DNA from: Brassica napus
Lineage: Eukaryota; Streptophyta; Magnoliopsida; Brassicales; Brassicaceae
NCBI RefSeq assembly: GCF_020379485.1
Contig: NC_063446.1
Coordinates: 19,541,525 to 19,605,524, forward strand
DNA length: 64,000 nucleotides
Direction of reading: 5' to 3'
Under the pieces are notes generated by a model, which did not search any database, was not told the DNA's origin, and saw only the letters and a list, made by a program, of their open reading frames with translations. The translations under genes and the position numbers were made by a program. Position 1 is the stretch's first letter; each line of letters opens with the position of its first letter. Below, one piece after another: positions 25,100-37,000 of this stretch.

Positions 25100-25767
25100 A
25101 TATAAAAAGGAAGAAAATTATTAAAATATGTTTTATTAAAGAGGTAAAAGACATTAGTACTTCTAGTATCTATATAAATAAAGATTAAAAATAGCCGTTC
25201 GTTATCAAAAAAATATTAAAAACTTGATTTTTTAATTTTAAAAAAATATTTAATTTTTTAAAAAGTTATGTTTCTAAAACTTTATTTTCAATCTTTAAAA
25301 AAAAATATTATCTATATTTTATATACTAAATTTTAAATTCTAAATTGTAATCACCAAACCTTAAATTTCTACTAAAATCTAAACCCTAAATATATATTAG
25401 TTAACCCTAATTTAAATTATCTTTTACTTCTTTGAACATATTTTAGTCATTTTGACATTTGAAAATTATTTTTTGATAAAAAAAATTAACTACTACTTTT
25501 TCTACCGAAAATGATAAGACTTATTTTAAATTCATTTTCGTGTTCATCTGAGTATCCAGTCATTTGCTATTTTGAACAGTTTCAAATAAAACTAACAAAA
25601 TCAATGGATATATTTCTCTCTATCAATTTTAGTAAACTATATTTATATTTTAACGTCGCAACAGACGAATGATACTTTCTGACGTGGATTCCATCTCGAG
25701 AGTAAAAAAGGTCCAAGAAGAATAACATTTCTATTCTTTCTTTTTTGATAGACGAAGAATAACATTT
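25100..25767. other. AT-rich spacer, no gene seen
   Basis: AT-rich. Three copies of GAATAACATTT occur here and just beyond the next element (about 25720, 25756 and 26719). No gene. Confidence 0.5.
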
Positions 25768-26706
25768 AAGGTTGATTGTTTGTGTTTTTTGGTTTTTGCT
25801 TTTGTAAAAATCATTTTTTATCCAATCAAGTTTTTGTTTTTAGTTTTTGTTTTTGCAAAAACTATTTCTCTTGTCAATCAAGTTTTTTATCAAATAGATT
25901 CCTTCAAATTTAGGGAAACTAGTTTTTCAAAATTTTAACTAATTTGTGAAGAAAAACCAAAAACCAAATTTTGTAGGTTTTCAATATAAAAACGAATTTT
26001 GTTTATTTTGTATAAAATACTATATTTTAATTAATTAATAATTAAATAAATAATATTTTCATAACAATAAAATTCTCATACATTTTTTTATCATTTAACA
26101 TTAATGTAAAATAATTTATGTGCTTCATATATATAAATAAATATAGATAATTTTAGTATTAGTTGTAGCCAATTAGTTATTAATATCTATAAATAAAATT
26201 ATTGAATAATTTTAATAATTATTATACACACTAAACAACAACTAAAAATTATAAAATTTAAAATATTTTATTAATACAATATTTTATATTAATTTGAAAA
26301 AATAGCCGTTCAAGTTCTAAAAAAGAAAAAATATTTTATGTAATTTATAAATAGTTTATTAATTATATTTAAGTATAATACTTCAAAATAAAATAATTTA
26401 AAACATGGTAATATTTTTATTTTAAATAACAACCACTATGTTTCGATAAATTTTAATGGTAATTTTAAAATATTTTATTACTATTTTTTATTATTTTAAA
26501 AAAATGTATTGCTTATTTTATGAAAAAAAATAAGAATACAACAAAACCAAAATCTAAAAACTAAAAACCAAAAACCAAAATCAAAAGCTGAAAATTAAAA
26601 ACCAAAACTAAAAGTTAAAAACCAAAAACCAAAAACCAAAATCTAAACCCAAAATCTAAAACCAAAAACTAAAACCAAAAACTAATAGAAACAATCATCA
26701 CCTTAA
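25768..26706. mobile_element. Foldback MITE-like element with TTTTTGG-rich arms
   Basis: The left end AAGGTTGATTGTTTGTGTT and the right end, read on the opposite strand as AAGGTGATGATTGTTTCTATT, form imperfect terminal inverted repeats. They continue into GTTTTTGG-rich (left) and CCAAAAAC-rich (right) arms. GAATAACATTT lies at both flanks and could be an 11-bp target duplication, but extra copies nearby make that uncertain. The interior is AT-rich and non-coding. Confidence 0.55.
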
Positions 26707-26759
26707 AAACAAAATACGAATAACATTTTGTTTTGCTTTTTGCTGTTACTAGTGATTTA

Positions 26760-28023
26760 AACTTCTGTGCCACATAACCAAATTTTGAGCATTGAACAAA
26801 AATATAACAAAAACGACAAAAAAAACTAAACTATAACATTTTATGGTAGTCTACCATTGGTAGAATGAGTACCCAAAGAGACAAAACAAATAACAAATAG
26901 AAAAAAAAACAATATAAAAATAAAGCTAGTCAAATGATGATCTCCAATCCATATAAAACCTTCTCTGGCTTTGAATGTATAGTTTTATATGGTAATAACA
27001 AATTATCCTTTTTCAAAAAAAAAAATTATCTGGTATTATTTATTGTCATTATTTATCGTGGTCAGTCGTTAGATTTTCACTTTCGGATTGAAGGATAAGG
27101 TTTTAAATTATTTTCATTACAATAATTTTAGTCATAGTTGGTTTCTGCAAACGTTTTAAATGGTAAGAATGCATGCTTCTTGTTTGTAGTTTCTGAATAC
27201 TAGTTTTCTGGATATCTCCCGTTTAATAACACAAAACAAAAGATGAAAGACCAATCAATACCACTTTTTTATTCATTTCCTGAATTATATATACATACCA
27301 TTTAAAAATTATATATATAAATCTTAATTTTCTGAATTATAGAGATGAAAGACAAATCAATACCACGTTTTATTCATTTCTATGAACAATATTAAATTAT
27401 TAACAAATGGCAACATATTTGCTTTAAGCGTTTACTTTAAAGTATGATTCGCATGATTTGCAGCTCAAATGGCTCGTCAACGAGCTACCGTGCTTCACGC
27501 GTTGTATATTGGCAAGTCAATGAAACCAACCGTAATCTACACGTTGTATGTCACGTGTTCATACGTTTCTCCATTAAGGATTTGTGAGGCCCCTCCTTAA
27601 GTGAAAACCGGACTAGGGTTTAGGGTCAATGTTATTTGAAGAATAAATTGAAACCCAACCATTACAAAAAAAAAAACTATTGTTTTTTATAGAGTTAATA
27701 TACAAGAGAGGTCGAGCAAGCATATGGCCAAAATAGCAACATTTTTATCATAGAAAATAAAGTAAATACGATAATTGCATACCCCTCACCACATACGAAT
27801 TGTACAAGTGTTACTTTTATAATGTGAACGTCGTGTATAGCATAGCGGCTACCATCATATGGAAGGTGACGTCATATTTCTGACATCACACCTGGATGAT
27901 GGTGAGATGATATGTACACATCAACACGCACTACACGTTATTTATTATATAGGCTATCATCTCTGTGACTTTAGGTGTCATATCTAGTTCTCGAACTTAG
28001 CAAAGATCAATTCATACCCAATT
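26760..28023 (+). promoter_or_regulatory. DLO1: DLO1 upstream region
   Basis: About 1.2 kb before the DLO1 start codon. It contains a G-box core CACGTG near 27551, W-box cores (GTCAA near 27516 and GGTCAA near 27625), a palindromic TGACGTCA at 27867-27874, and a TATA-like TTATATAG near 27945-27952, about 75 bases before ATG. DMR6/DLO genes are salicylate- and pathogen-induced in Arabidopsis, so TGA-bZIP and WRKY sites are plausible inputs. Use of these sites here is inference. Confidence 0.5.
27867..27874. promoter_or_regulatory. TGACGTCA TGA/bZIP-type site
   Basis: Perfect 8-bp palindrome about 150 bp upstream of the DLO1 ATG. A related TGACATCA follows 13 bp later. TGACG is the core bound by TGA-class bZIP factors in salicylate-responsive promoters. 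Confidence 0.5.
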
Positions 28024-31000
28024 ATGGCAGCTCCTTTAACATCAAAGCCCTTAGTGTCCGATTTCTCATCCTCCGTTAGTCATATCCCTTCAACGTACGT
28101 CCGACCCATCTCTGACCGACCAAAATTGTCACAGGCAGAGACTTCCGGTGATACTATTCCTCTGATCGATCTTCGAGATCTCCATGGACCCAATCGAGCC
28201 GAGATTATGCGTCAAATTGCTCATGCATGTTCCACTCATGGCTTCTTCCAGGTAACTCCGGTCTAGTAGTGTTTCTTCTTCAAATTCACTCGGATTAATT
28301 TCTCTGCTTTATCGCAAAACACTATGCGACGCTGTTCTTTTTTTTTCTGTTGGTCAAAATTTATCATCTTAAGCTACGTGTAGAGGCGTGGGGTTGATTA
28401 CATAAGGTTTTAGGGCGTGAATTCAAAGAGATTCTGGTTCAGTTACTCATTCATCTGACGAGTCGTCGGCTAGACCCTGGTCACCGATTGAAATTAGGAA
28501 ACGAAAAATTAATGATTCTTCTAATTTTCATTACTTGAAGTTTGGAAGTCCCCAAAACCTATAAAGTAATAACCACTAACATTTAAAATATAAATAACTA
28601 AAGTTTTCGACTAAAACTTTAAACCATCAAACTGGTATATTCGTCACATTAAACTCTTCATTTGACAATATTTTTTGCCGCCATTGTTAACCTCTAATAC
28701 ACAAAAAGGTATCGTTTGGATTATTTAAAACGGTCTCGTTTTGAAATATCATATGTGATATATTTTAAAACAAGCGATAAAATCCAAAATAGATTTGGGA
28801 AATTAGGATTTATCGCTGTAGGGAGAGGGATAACAAAGGTGATCTGATTTTCGAAGAAATTTTTTAGATCACCTTTTTTATCTAACGAGTTAGTGCTCTA
28901 ACAATCTTATTTCACTCTACCGAATTAGTGCTCTCACAACATCCTTTAAGTACATAATCTCTTCTTTGTTCCCTTGAATGGTATCTCTCACCTCTAACAA
29001 CGCTAGATGTTGCCATCCACATACCAAAGCTTGGATAATCTACGTCCTTTACAAATGTAGAACCTACGTCAATCTACCCAAGCTTGGATAATCCTTGCTA
29101 GCCCCTTTTCATCTTGTATTCAATCGTTGAAAAGGGCTTACAGCTGTGAGTACCGCCACCTGAGTTTGAATCCCAGCCACTGGGGAATTAACATTTCGGC
29201 ATCGCCACGGACGGAGGACCGACACGTGGCGACACGTGGCAACACGTGACTAGTCTGGATCACTTCTGTGAGACCAGTATACTTCTGTATAATTCAAAAA
29301 AAAAAATCGTTGAAAAGGTTGCAATTTGAGTCATTCGTGTCTTTACAACAAAAGAGTTTGCATTCCCAAAACTTCGGTCTCTCATATTATTTCAACACAA
29401 AACACTCATCTTACTATTGAAGATAAGATCTCACATTTGAAATATCAAAAGAGATTTAAAAAATATATAAAGGATGGCCATTCTATTTACTGCCAATCAG
29501 TTTTATATTGGAAACCCATGAAATCAGAGCGGACTCATATCCCGATCCATTAATTCAGTGGCATGATCATCCCACGAATTGTTGGCTCAAGGAAGGCTTA
29601 TTTTCTTTTAGATAACTTGAAAATAACATTATTTTGAGGAGCTATGATGGATTATGTCGAGATTAATGGTTATACACATCATTATCTCGATAGAAGGTGT
29701 GAAGATAAAATCTCAATTTAAGTATTATATAAGAGAATTGGACCACTACATTTACCGCAACATACAACTAATCCGAGTGAATTTCAGAAACACTAGACCG
29801 GAGTTACCTGGAAGAAGCCATAAGTGGAACATGCATGAGCAATTGGACGGATAATTCCGGCTCGATTAATTGGGCAATTTGACGGGCTCAAATTTTCCTT
29901 GCAAATGGAAAATTTTAACGTGACAAATGCTAACTTCATGATTACAATTTTAATGATTTTTATAAAAATTATTTACGTACTTAACATATGTCAAAATAAT
30001 AAAATAATCTGAAAAATAAAAATATCATAATTATAAAATCATAAATTTATTTACTTAACATATGTCAAAATAATAAAATAATCTGAAAAATAAAAATATC
30101 ATAATTATAAAAATCATAAATTTATATTAAATACTGATAACGTTATTAATTTGAAAAAAAAAATGTTAAGTAATAAAAATGGAAAAAGATAACTTATGTC
30201 TTTTATAATACACTACGTTTACTGTGTTCCAAATTCACCACTATTTTTATTGCAATAAAATATGTTTGTTTCAATTTTATACAATGTATTTACAGCGTAA
30301 AATTTCAGTAGGACGCTGGCGGAGGGTCTTAGGAGTAAGACCTGAAATTTGTTTATTGTTTATGCATAACTGAAGTTGATAAAAAAAAAAGTTTATGCAC
30401 AACCGAAGATACATTTTTGGAAACTTGTTTTCGTTTTGTTAAAAAAACATCAAGATAAACAAAAACAATAAGAAGTGCCGGGATGGAAGGCCTCGTGGAG
30501 ATTAGTCTGGGCTTACCGCCTGGAAACCTCACGGTCATCAAAACAAAAAAAGAAGTGTTTCAAAAAAAAACAAAAACAATAAGTTAAACTGAATAGTTGG
30601 CCGTCTACCCCAGAAATACATGTCCTTTCTGTTGACCCGTTCTTCAACCGATTAGGTTAGAAATTATAGTACAATGTATTTTTACTATTATGTCATTTAA
30701 AAATTTTCAAATGAAATATTAGGGCCCACGCAGTGTGGATATCCAGAACAAATGAAGAAAATAGATTTTTTCAGAGTCAAAATAATGTACCCACCGGACT
30801 CTTTCTTTACCTTATACTATATTTTTATCCGCGTTCGAACGTAAGAAATTTATTTTTTATATACACTTTTGTAAAACCTAGTTTATGTGTTTTGAATTTA
30901 AAAATGACACAATTATAAGTATTAATTTTTAGTTAGAAGTTGATAGTTTATGATTTGTTTTGAAATATGTGTGTTTAGTGCTTATACAAAATATGTAAAT

Positions 31001-34000
31001 TACTTATTTTGTTTTCAATAGAAAGTTATTTAAATATGTTATGGATGTTGTGTCGTTTTGGTTTTGGGTCTTTTAGTGGGTTCATCGCGTTAAACAGAAA
31101 GACAATGAGAATGAGTCGGCCTGGTCAGAGCCCACTCGTTTACGAGCTTATGCTGAGTTGGATAAAGTTTGTTATGTGTGGGATCCGAGAGTAACAAACT
31201 TTGTCGTCTTCGTTTTAAAGACATTTTGAAGCGATACAAAGTTTTGATCTGAAATAGAGAGAAGAAAAGCGAGATATTGTGAGAGACGATTACAGAGAGT
31301 CCTCCTCGTCGTAGTCGCTGGGATAGTCTTCCCTGGTGTACGTATTGTGTAGAAGCTTGTAATAGCTGCACAAAAGAAAATGATATCAATCTCGGTATCT
31401 TATTCCTTATTGTATCATACTGATCAATAGTGGAAAAGCTTGAGAGTTTAGATCTCTCCCCAGACATAGGCAACGAAGTTTGGGTAAACAATTTGCGTGT
31501 GTTCTTTATTGCTTTAGATTGAACACAAACAAAATCGAATCAAGCGTGTAATCGATTGAATTAGAATGGTTAGGATTAATCAGAATTGAATCTCGGTTCT
31601 TAACATTTGGTATCAGAGCCAGGTTCTCAGCTCTGAGATTCTGGATCTAATTTATGGTGTTTTTGTTGCGTGCTATTGTGGTTCAGTGATTGTTGACATA
31701 TTTCGATGGAGTCAGTTCATACGAGATTCGAGATGGAGAAGTTTGATGAATCTGGTGATTTCGGGATGTGGAAGTTTAAGATGCTGATGCAGCTTAAACT
31801 ACAAGGTCTTGGTAACGTTCTAAACAAAGAAGTTGTCAAGGATACTAAGGTTGAAGAAGACTCGAGCTCTAAGACTGAAGAAGTGACTAAGAAAGATCCT
31901 CTCGCCAAGAAGAAGGATACTCGAGCGAGAAATTTGATCTGTTCAAGCTTAACCAATATGGTTCTGCGAAAAGTCATGAAAGAAACAACAGCTTTGGGAG
32001 TTTGGAAAGCTCTAGAGGGAGACTATCAAACTAAGACTCTCCCTAACCGGATCTATTTGAAGCCAAGCTTTGCAAGCTATAAAATAGTGGAGAGTAAAAG
32101 TATTGAAGGAAATCTAGACATGTTCCTAAAGCTTTTTGATGATCTTGCGAGCTTGAACATTTATGTTACTGATGAGGATCAAGTTATTCAGATCCTTACT
32201 AGTCTTCCTCCACAGCACGATTCTCTTGTTCATACTCTAAAGTATGGCAATGGAAAGGAAACGTTGACAGTCAAAGAGGTGACCATGTCTGCTTATGCTA
32301 AAAAAGTTGAGTTGAAAGAGAAAGGCTTAACTGGGAGGTCAAGATCAAATGCAGAGGGTCTAGTAGTTACTAGAGGAAGAAACGATAAATAGTGGTGGAG
32401 GTTATGGAAAGAGACAATCAAAGAGTAAAGATCACAGGTTGAAGTCTAGACTGAAGAATTCATCTAAGCCAAAAGAGTGTTGGAGCTGCGGTATGGAAGG
32501 GCATTTCAAGCATGACTGTCCCAAAAGGAAGGATAAGAACTATGAGACAACAAATGTTGCTCATGAGAAAGAACATCCTATGATCCTTACTGCAAGCGTT
32601 CAAGAAACTAAAGATGAGTGGGTATTGGACTCAGGATGTTCTTTTCACATAACTCCCACTAAACACGTGTTGTTTGACCTTGAAGAGTTGGAAGGATGAA
32701 AGGTCCTCATGGGAAACAACCCCACCAGTGAAGTCAAGGGAATTGGAAAGCTCAAGATAGTGAATCATGATTAGTCTACTGTGATCCTAACAGACGTCAG
32801 GTACATGCCTAATATGGGAAGAAATCTGATTTCCTATGGTCAGTTAGAAAAGCATGGTTGCAACTATGAGGGAAGTGGCTACCATGTTACATTCTTCAAA
32901 CAAGGAAAGAAAGTCTTATCTGGTTGTTATAAAGATGGGTTGTACTATCTTCAAGGAGTTGTGGCCAGTGCAGAAGCTTCAGTTGCAAGAGCAGAGGTGA
33001 GTATGACTAATATCTGGCATTTTAGACTCGGTCATATGAGTTTGAAAAATATGAACTTGCTGGTTAAGAAGGGCAATCTTGATACCAAGGAATTGCACAT
33101 GTTAATTTTCTATGAAAAATGTGTTCTAGGGAAATCTCATCAACAACCAATTCCTACTGCCAAACACAACTCAGAGTCTGTTCTAGATTACATTCACTCA
33201 GATCTTTGGGGATCTCCTGCTAATGAAGAAAGCTTATCAGATTGCAGATATTTCTTGGCAATGATTGATGATTACTCGAAGAAAATCTGGATAAGGTTTC
33301 TACGGTTCAAAGATGAAGTGTATGCAAACATGATTGAATGGAAAGCTCAAGTTGAGAATCAGACAGGAAAGAAGATCAAGTGCTTACACACTGATAATGG
33401 ATTGGAATTCAGCAATGTGTTAATGGATGGTAATAAGCGGCACAAGACGTGTGCTTATACTCCACAACAAAACGGTGTTGCGGAGAGGATGAATAGAACT
33501 ATTGTGGATAAGATCAGATGTATGCTTGCTGAATCAGGTTTCGAGAAGAAGTTCTGGGCAGAAGCTGCCTCCATTGCAGTTTACTTGATCAACAGAACTC
33601 CTAGTGCTGCTATAGAGTTCAAGATACCAGAAGAAGTATGGTCAGGGAATATGGTGGAATATGGACATCTGAGAAGATTTGGTTGTGTGGCTTATGTCCA
33701 TACGGTTCAAGCCAAGATGAGTCATAGAGCAGTGAAAGACATCTTCATGGGTTATCCGCAAGGTACTAAGGGTTATCGTGTGTGGCTTCCGAAATCAGGA
33801 AAGTCAACAATCAGTAGAAACGTGGTGTTTGATGAAGATAAGCTTTATTGAAAGTCAAAAGAAGAGAAGTTGAAGGGTAAAAAGAAAGTTACTTTCAGTT
33901 TTGATTTGATTCAAGGACCTTCAAGTGCAGCTTAAGGTGGAGCTTCTTCATCATCTTCAGAGTCTAGTGATAGTTATGGTTATGAGTCAGGACAAGAAGT

Positions 34001-37000
34001 TGAGAGACAGGACGGTTCTTCGTCCACTGAGAGTCTTGATGGTTATCTTCTGGTACGTGACAGAGTTAGAAGAACTTACAAACTTCCAACAATCTTTGAA
34101 AGCGGAGACTTTGTTGCTTATGCACTAAGTTGTGCTAGGGATAGTGAAGTTTCTGAGCCAAAGACTTATGCAGTAGCTAGAATGAGAAAATATTGGGATA
34201 AGTGGAAGCATCTATGGGATATGAGAAGACTTCTTTCGATAAGAATGGTACTTGGGATGTTGTTAATCGACCTCAGAGGACAATTGGTTCGAAATGGATT
34301 TACAAGCACAAAGAAGGAATTCCAAGAGTTGAGGATCCTAGATACAAGTCTAGACTGATCGCCAAGGGTTTCACACAAGTAGAAGGAGTCGACTACAATG
34401 AGATATTTGCTGTAGTGGTTAAACATGTATCCATATGGATATTGTTGTCATTTGTTGTTAACTTTGAAACTGAACTAGAGCAAATGGATGTTAAGACGGC
34501 GTTCTTACATGGAAGTCTAGACGAGACCATCTACATGAAACAACCTGAGGGATTTTCAAGAAAGGAGATGAGGGAAAAGTCTGCTTGCTGAAGAAGTCTC
34601 TTTACGGGTTAAAGCAGTCTCTTCGCCAATGGAATTTGAGATTTGATGCTTTTATCAGGGAAAAAGGTTTCACAAGGTGCATCAAAGATCTGTGTGTTTA
34701 CTTGAAGGGAAAAGGAGCTAAAGAAAGTATATATCTACTTCTTCATGTGGATGATATGCTTATTGCGGCTAAAAGACAAGAAGAAGGTATCAAAGCCCAA
34801 AGAAATTCTAAAGAAGGAATTTGAGATGAAGGACTTGAGACCAGCTACTCGGATACTTGGAATGGATATCACAAGAGACAAAGAAAATGGAATTCTAAAG
34901 CTATCTCTGGAAGGATATGTTAAACAAGTTCCGAAGACTTTTGGAATGAAAGATAACAAACCAGTTGTTACACCGGTTGGATCTCAATTCAAATTGAAGA
35001 GTTTGACTCCAGAGAAGTGGGAAAAGCAGAAATATTTGATGGATACAACTCCTTATGCGAGTGCAGTGGGGAGCTTGATGTATGCTATGATATGATCGGA
35101 ACTAGACCAGACTATGATATGATCAGAACATTTGATGAAGGACTTGAGACCAGCTACTCGGATACTTGGAATGGATATCACCAGAGACAGAGAAAATGGA
35201 ATTCTAAAGCTATCTCTGGAAGGATATGTTACACAAGTTCCGAAGACTTTCGGAATGAAAGATAGCAAACCAGTTGTTACACCGGTTGGATCTCAATTTA
35301 AATTGAAGAGTTTGACTCCAGAGAAGTGGGAAAAGCAGAAACATTTGATGGATACAACTCCTTATGCGAGTGCAGTGGGGAGCTTGATGTATGCTATGAT
35401 ATGATCGGAACTAGACCAGACTTGGGGTTTGCAGTTGGTCTAGTGAACAGGTTTCTGTCTAAACCAAGTCGAGAGCATTGGAAAGCTGTTAAATGGGTTA
35501 TGCGGTATCTTCAGAGAGCTTCAAAAGTGTGTTTACATTTTACTAAGAATGATCAGTTCGAGATGGAGGGCTTTTGTGATTCTGATTACTCTACGGACCA
35601 TGATAAGAGGAGATCAGTGATGGGTTATGTGTTTCAAGTAGGAGGGAACACAGTGAGTTGGAGATCTACTCTGCAGCATGTAGTACCTCTTTCTACTACA
35701 GAGGTTGAGTACATGGCTCTATCAGAAGCTACTAAGGAACAGTTATGGTTGAGAGAATTTTTTTGTGAATTGGGGTTACATTGCGACTCACAAAGTGCAA
35801 TTTGCCTAGCTAAGAATGCAGTGCATCATGACAGAACTAAACATGTTGCAAACAAATTTCATTTCATCAGAGATATTGTGGATTTCGGCCTAGTCAAGAT
35901 TCACAAGATACATACAACTCTCAATCCAACTGATTTGCTAACTAAAGGGTTACCTGAGAATGCGTTCAAGAAGTGTCTCGTAACGTTGGGGGTCACTGCC
36001 TGATCGCGCCAGAACGTACTCCGAGATGGTTATGTCGTTTAGTCGTCTTACCAGTGGAGTACATGAAAGGAAAAATAGCAAAAGTGTTAGTATTTTGCTC
36101 CTGGATAAACAACGACTTAACTGACAAAGGTGAAGAAGATTGGACACTTACGCAGGGGTTACAGGTGTTTCTCCAAAGAGGTTCATATGTTCATTATCTG
36201 GAAGAAATCAGTAAAAGCATGTCAAGGTTTCTGGTTATCAATTTTGGTTGAATCAGAACCAAGAAGGAAAGCGACTTACAGATTTTTAGAGTAGTATGTT
36301 GCTGTTGAGGTTCAATGGGATTCGTCGGAGTCGTGTTCGATTGATTCGGGTCAGTGATGTTCTGAGGAACAACTGGTGGATCTGGGAACTTGAAATCTTC
36401 AGGGAGAATCAGAGTTGGAGATCTTGGCACATCAGGATTGATGATGAGAAGATCTAGACTTGGAATTCGAGCTGGTTCAGGACTAGGGGATTTCAGTGGT
36501 GGTGGTAATTGCTTGTCATTGGATTCACAGTGTCTGGTGGAGTTATTGAGACAATGTGGAGGTGTTTCATACATGGTTTCAGGTTGTCGGAGCGAGTGAG
36601 CTTTCGGCGGGATTCATTACATTTGACCTAAAACGTCAAGGTGGAGATTTGTGGATGCTGTGTCATTTTGGTCTTGGGCCTTTAACTGGGCCCATCGCGT
36701 TAAGAAAAAAGACAATGAGAATGAGCCGGCCTGGTCAGAGCCCACTCGTTTACGAGCTTATGCTGAGCTAGATAAAGTTTGTTACGTGTGGGACCTGAGA
36801 GTAACAAATTTTGTCGTCTTCGTTTTAAAGGCATTTGGAGGCGATGCAGCGTTTTAATCCGAAACAGAGAGAAGAAAAGCGAGATATTGTGAGAGAAGAT
36901 TACAGTTGGGAGAGAAAGATCGTGATCGAGATAGAGAGATCATGAAGTGTTCATAGCTCTTGAGATCCAAGCTCTTTCTCCGGTTCAGGCTACTAGTCTT

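Noticed and set aside
29140..29200. Functional tRNA gene
   Set aside because: A B-box-like word is present but there is no cloverleaf. The 13-bp target duplication and poly-A show a SINE.
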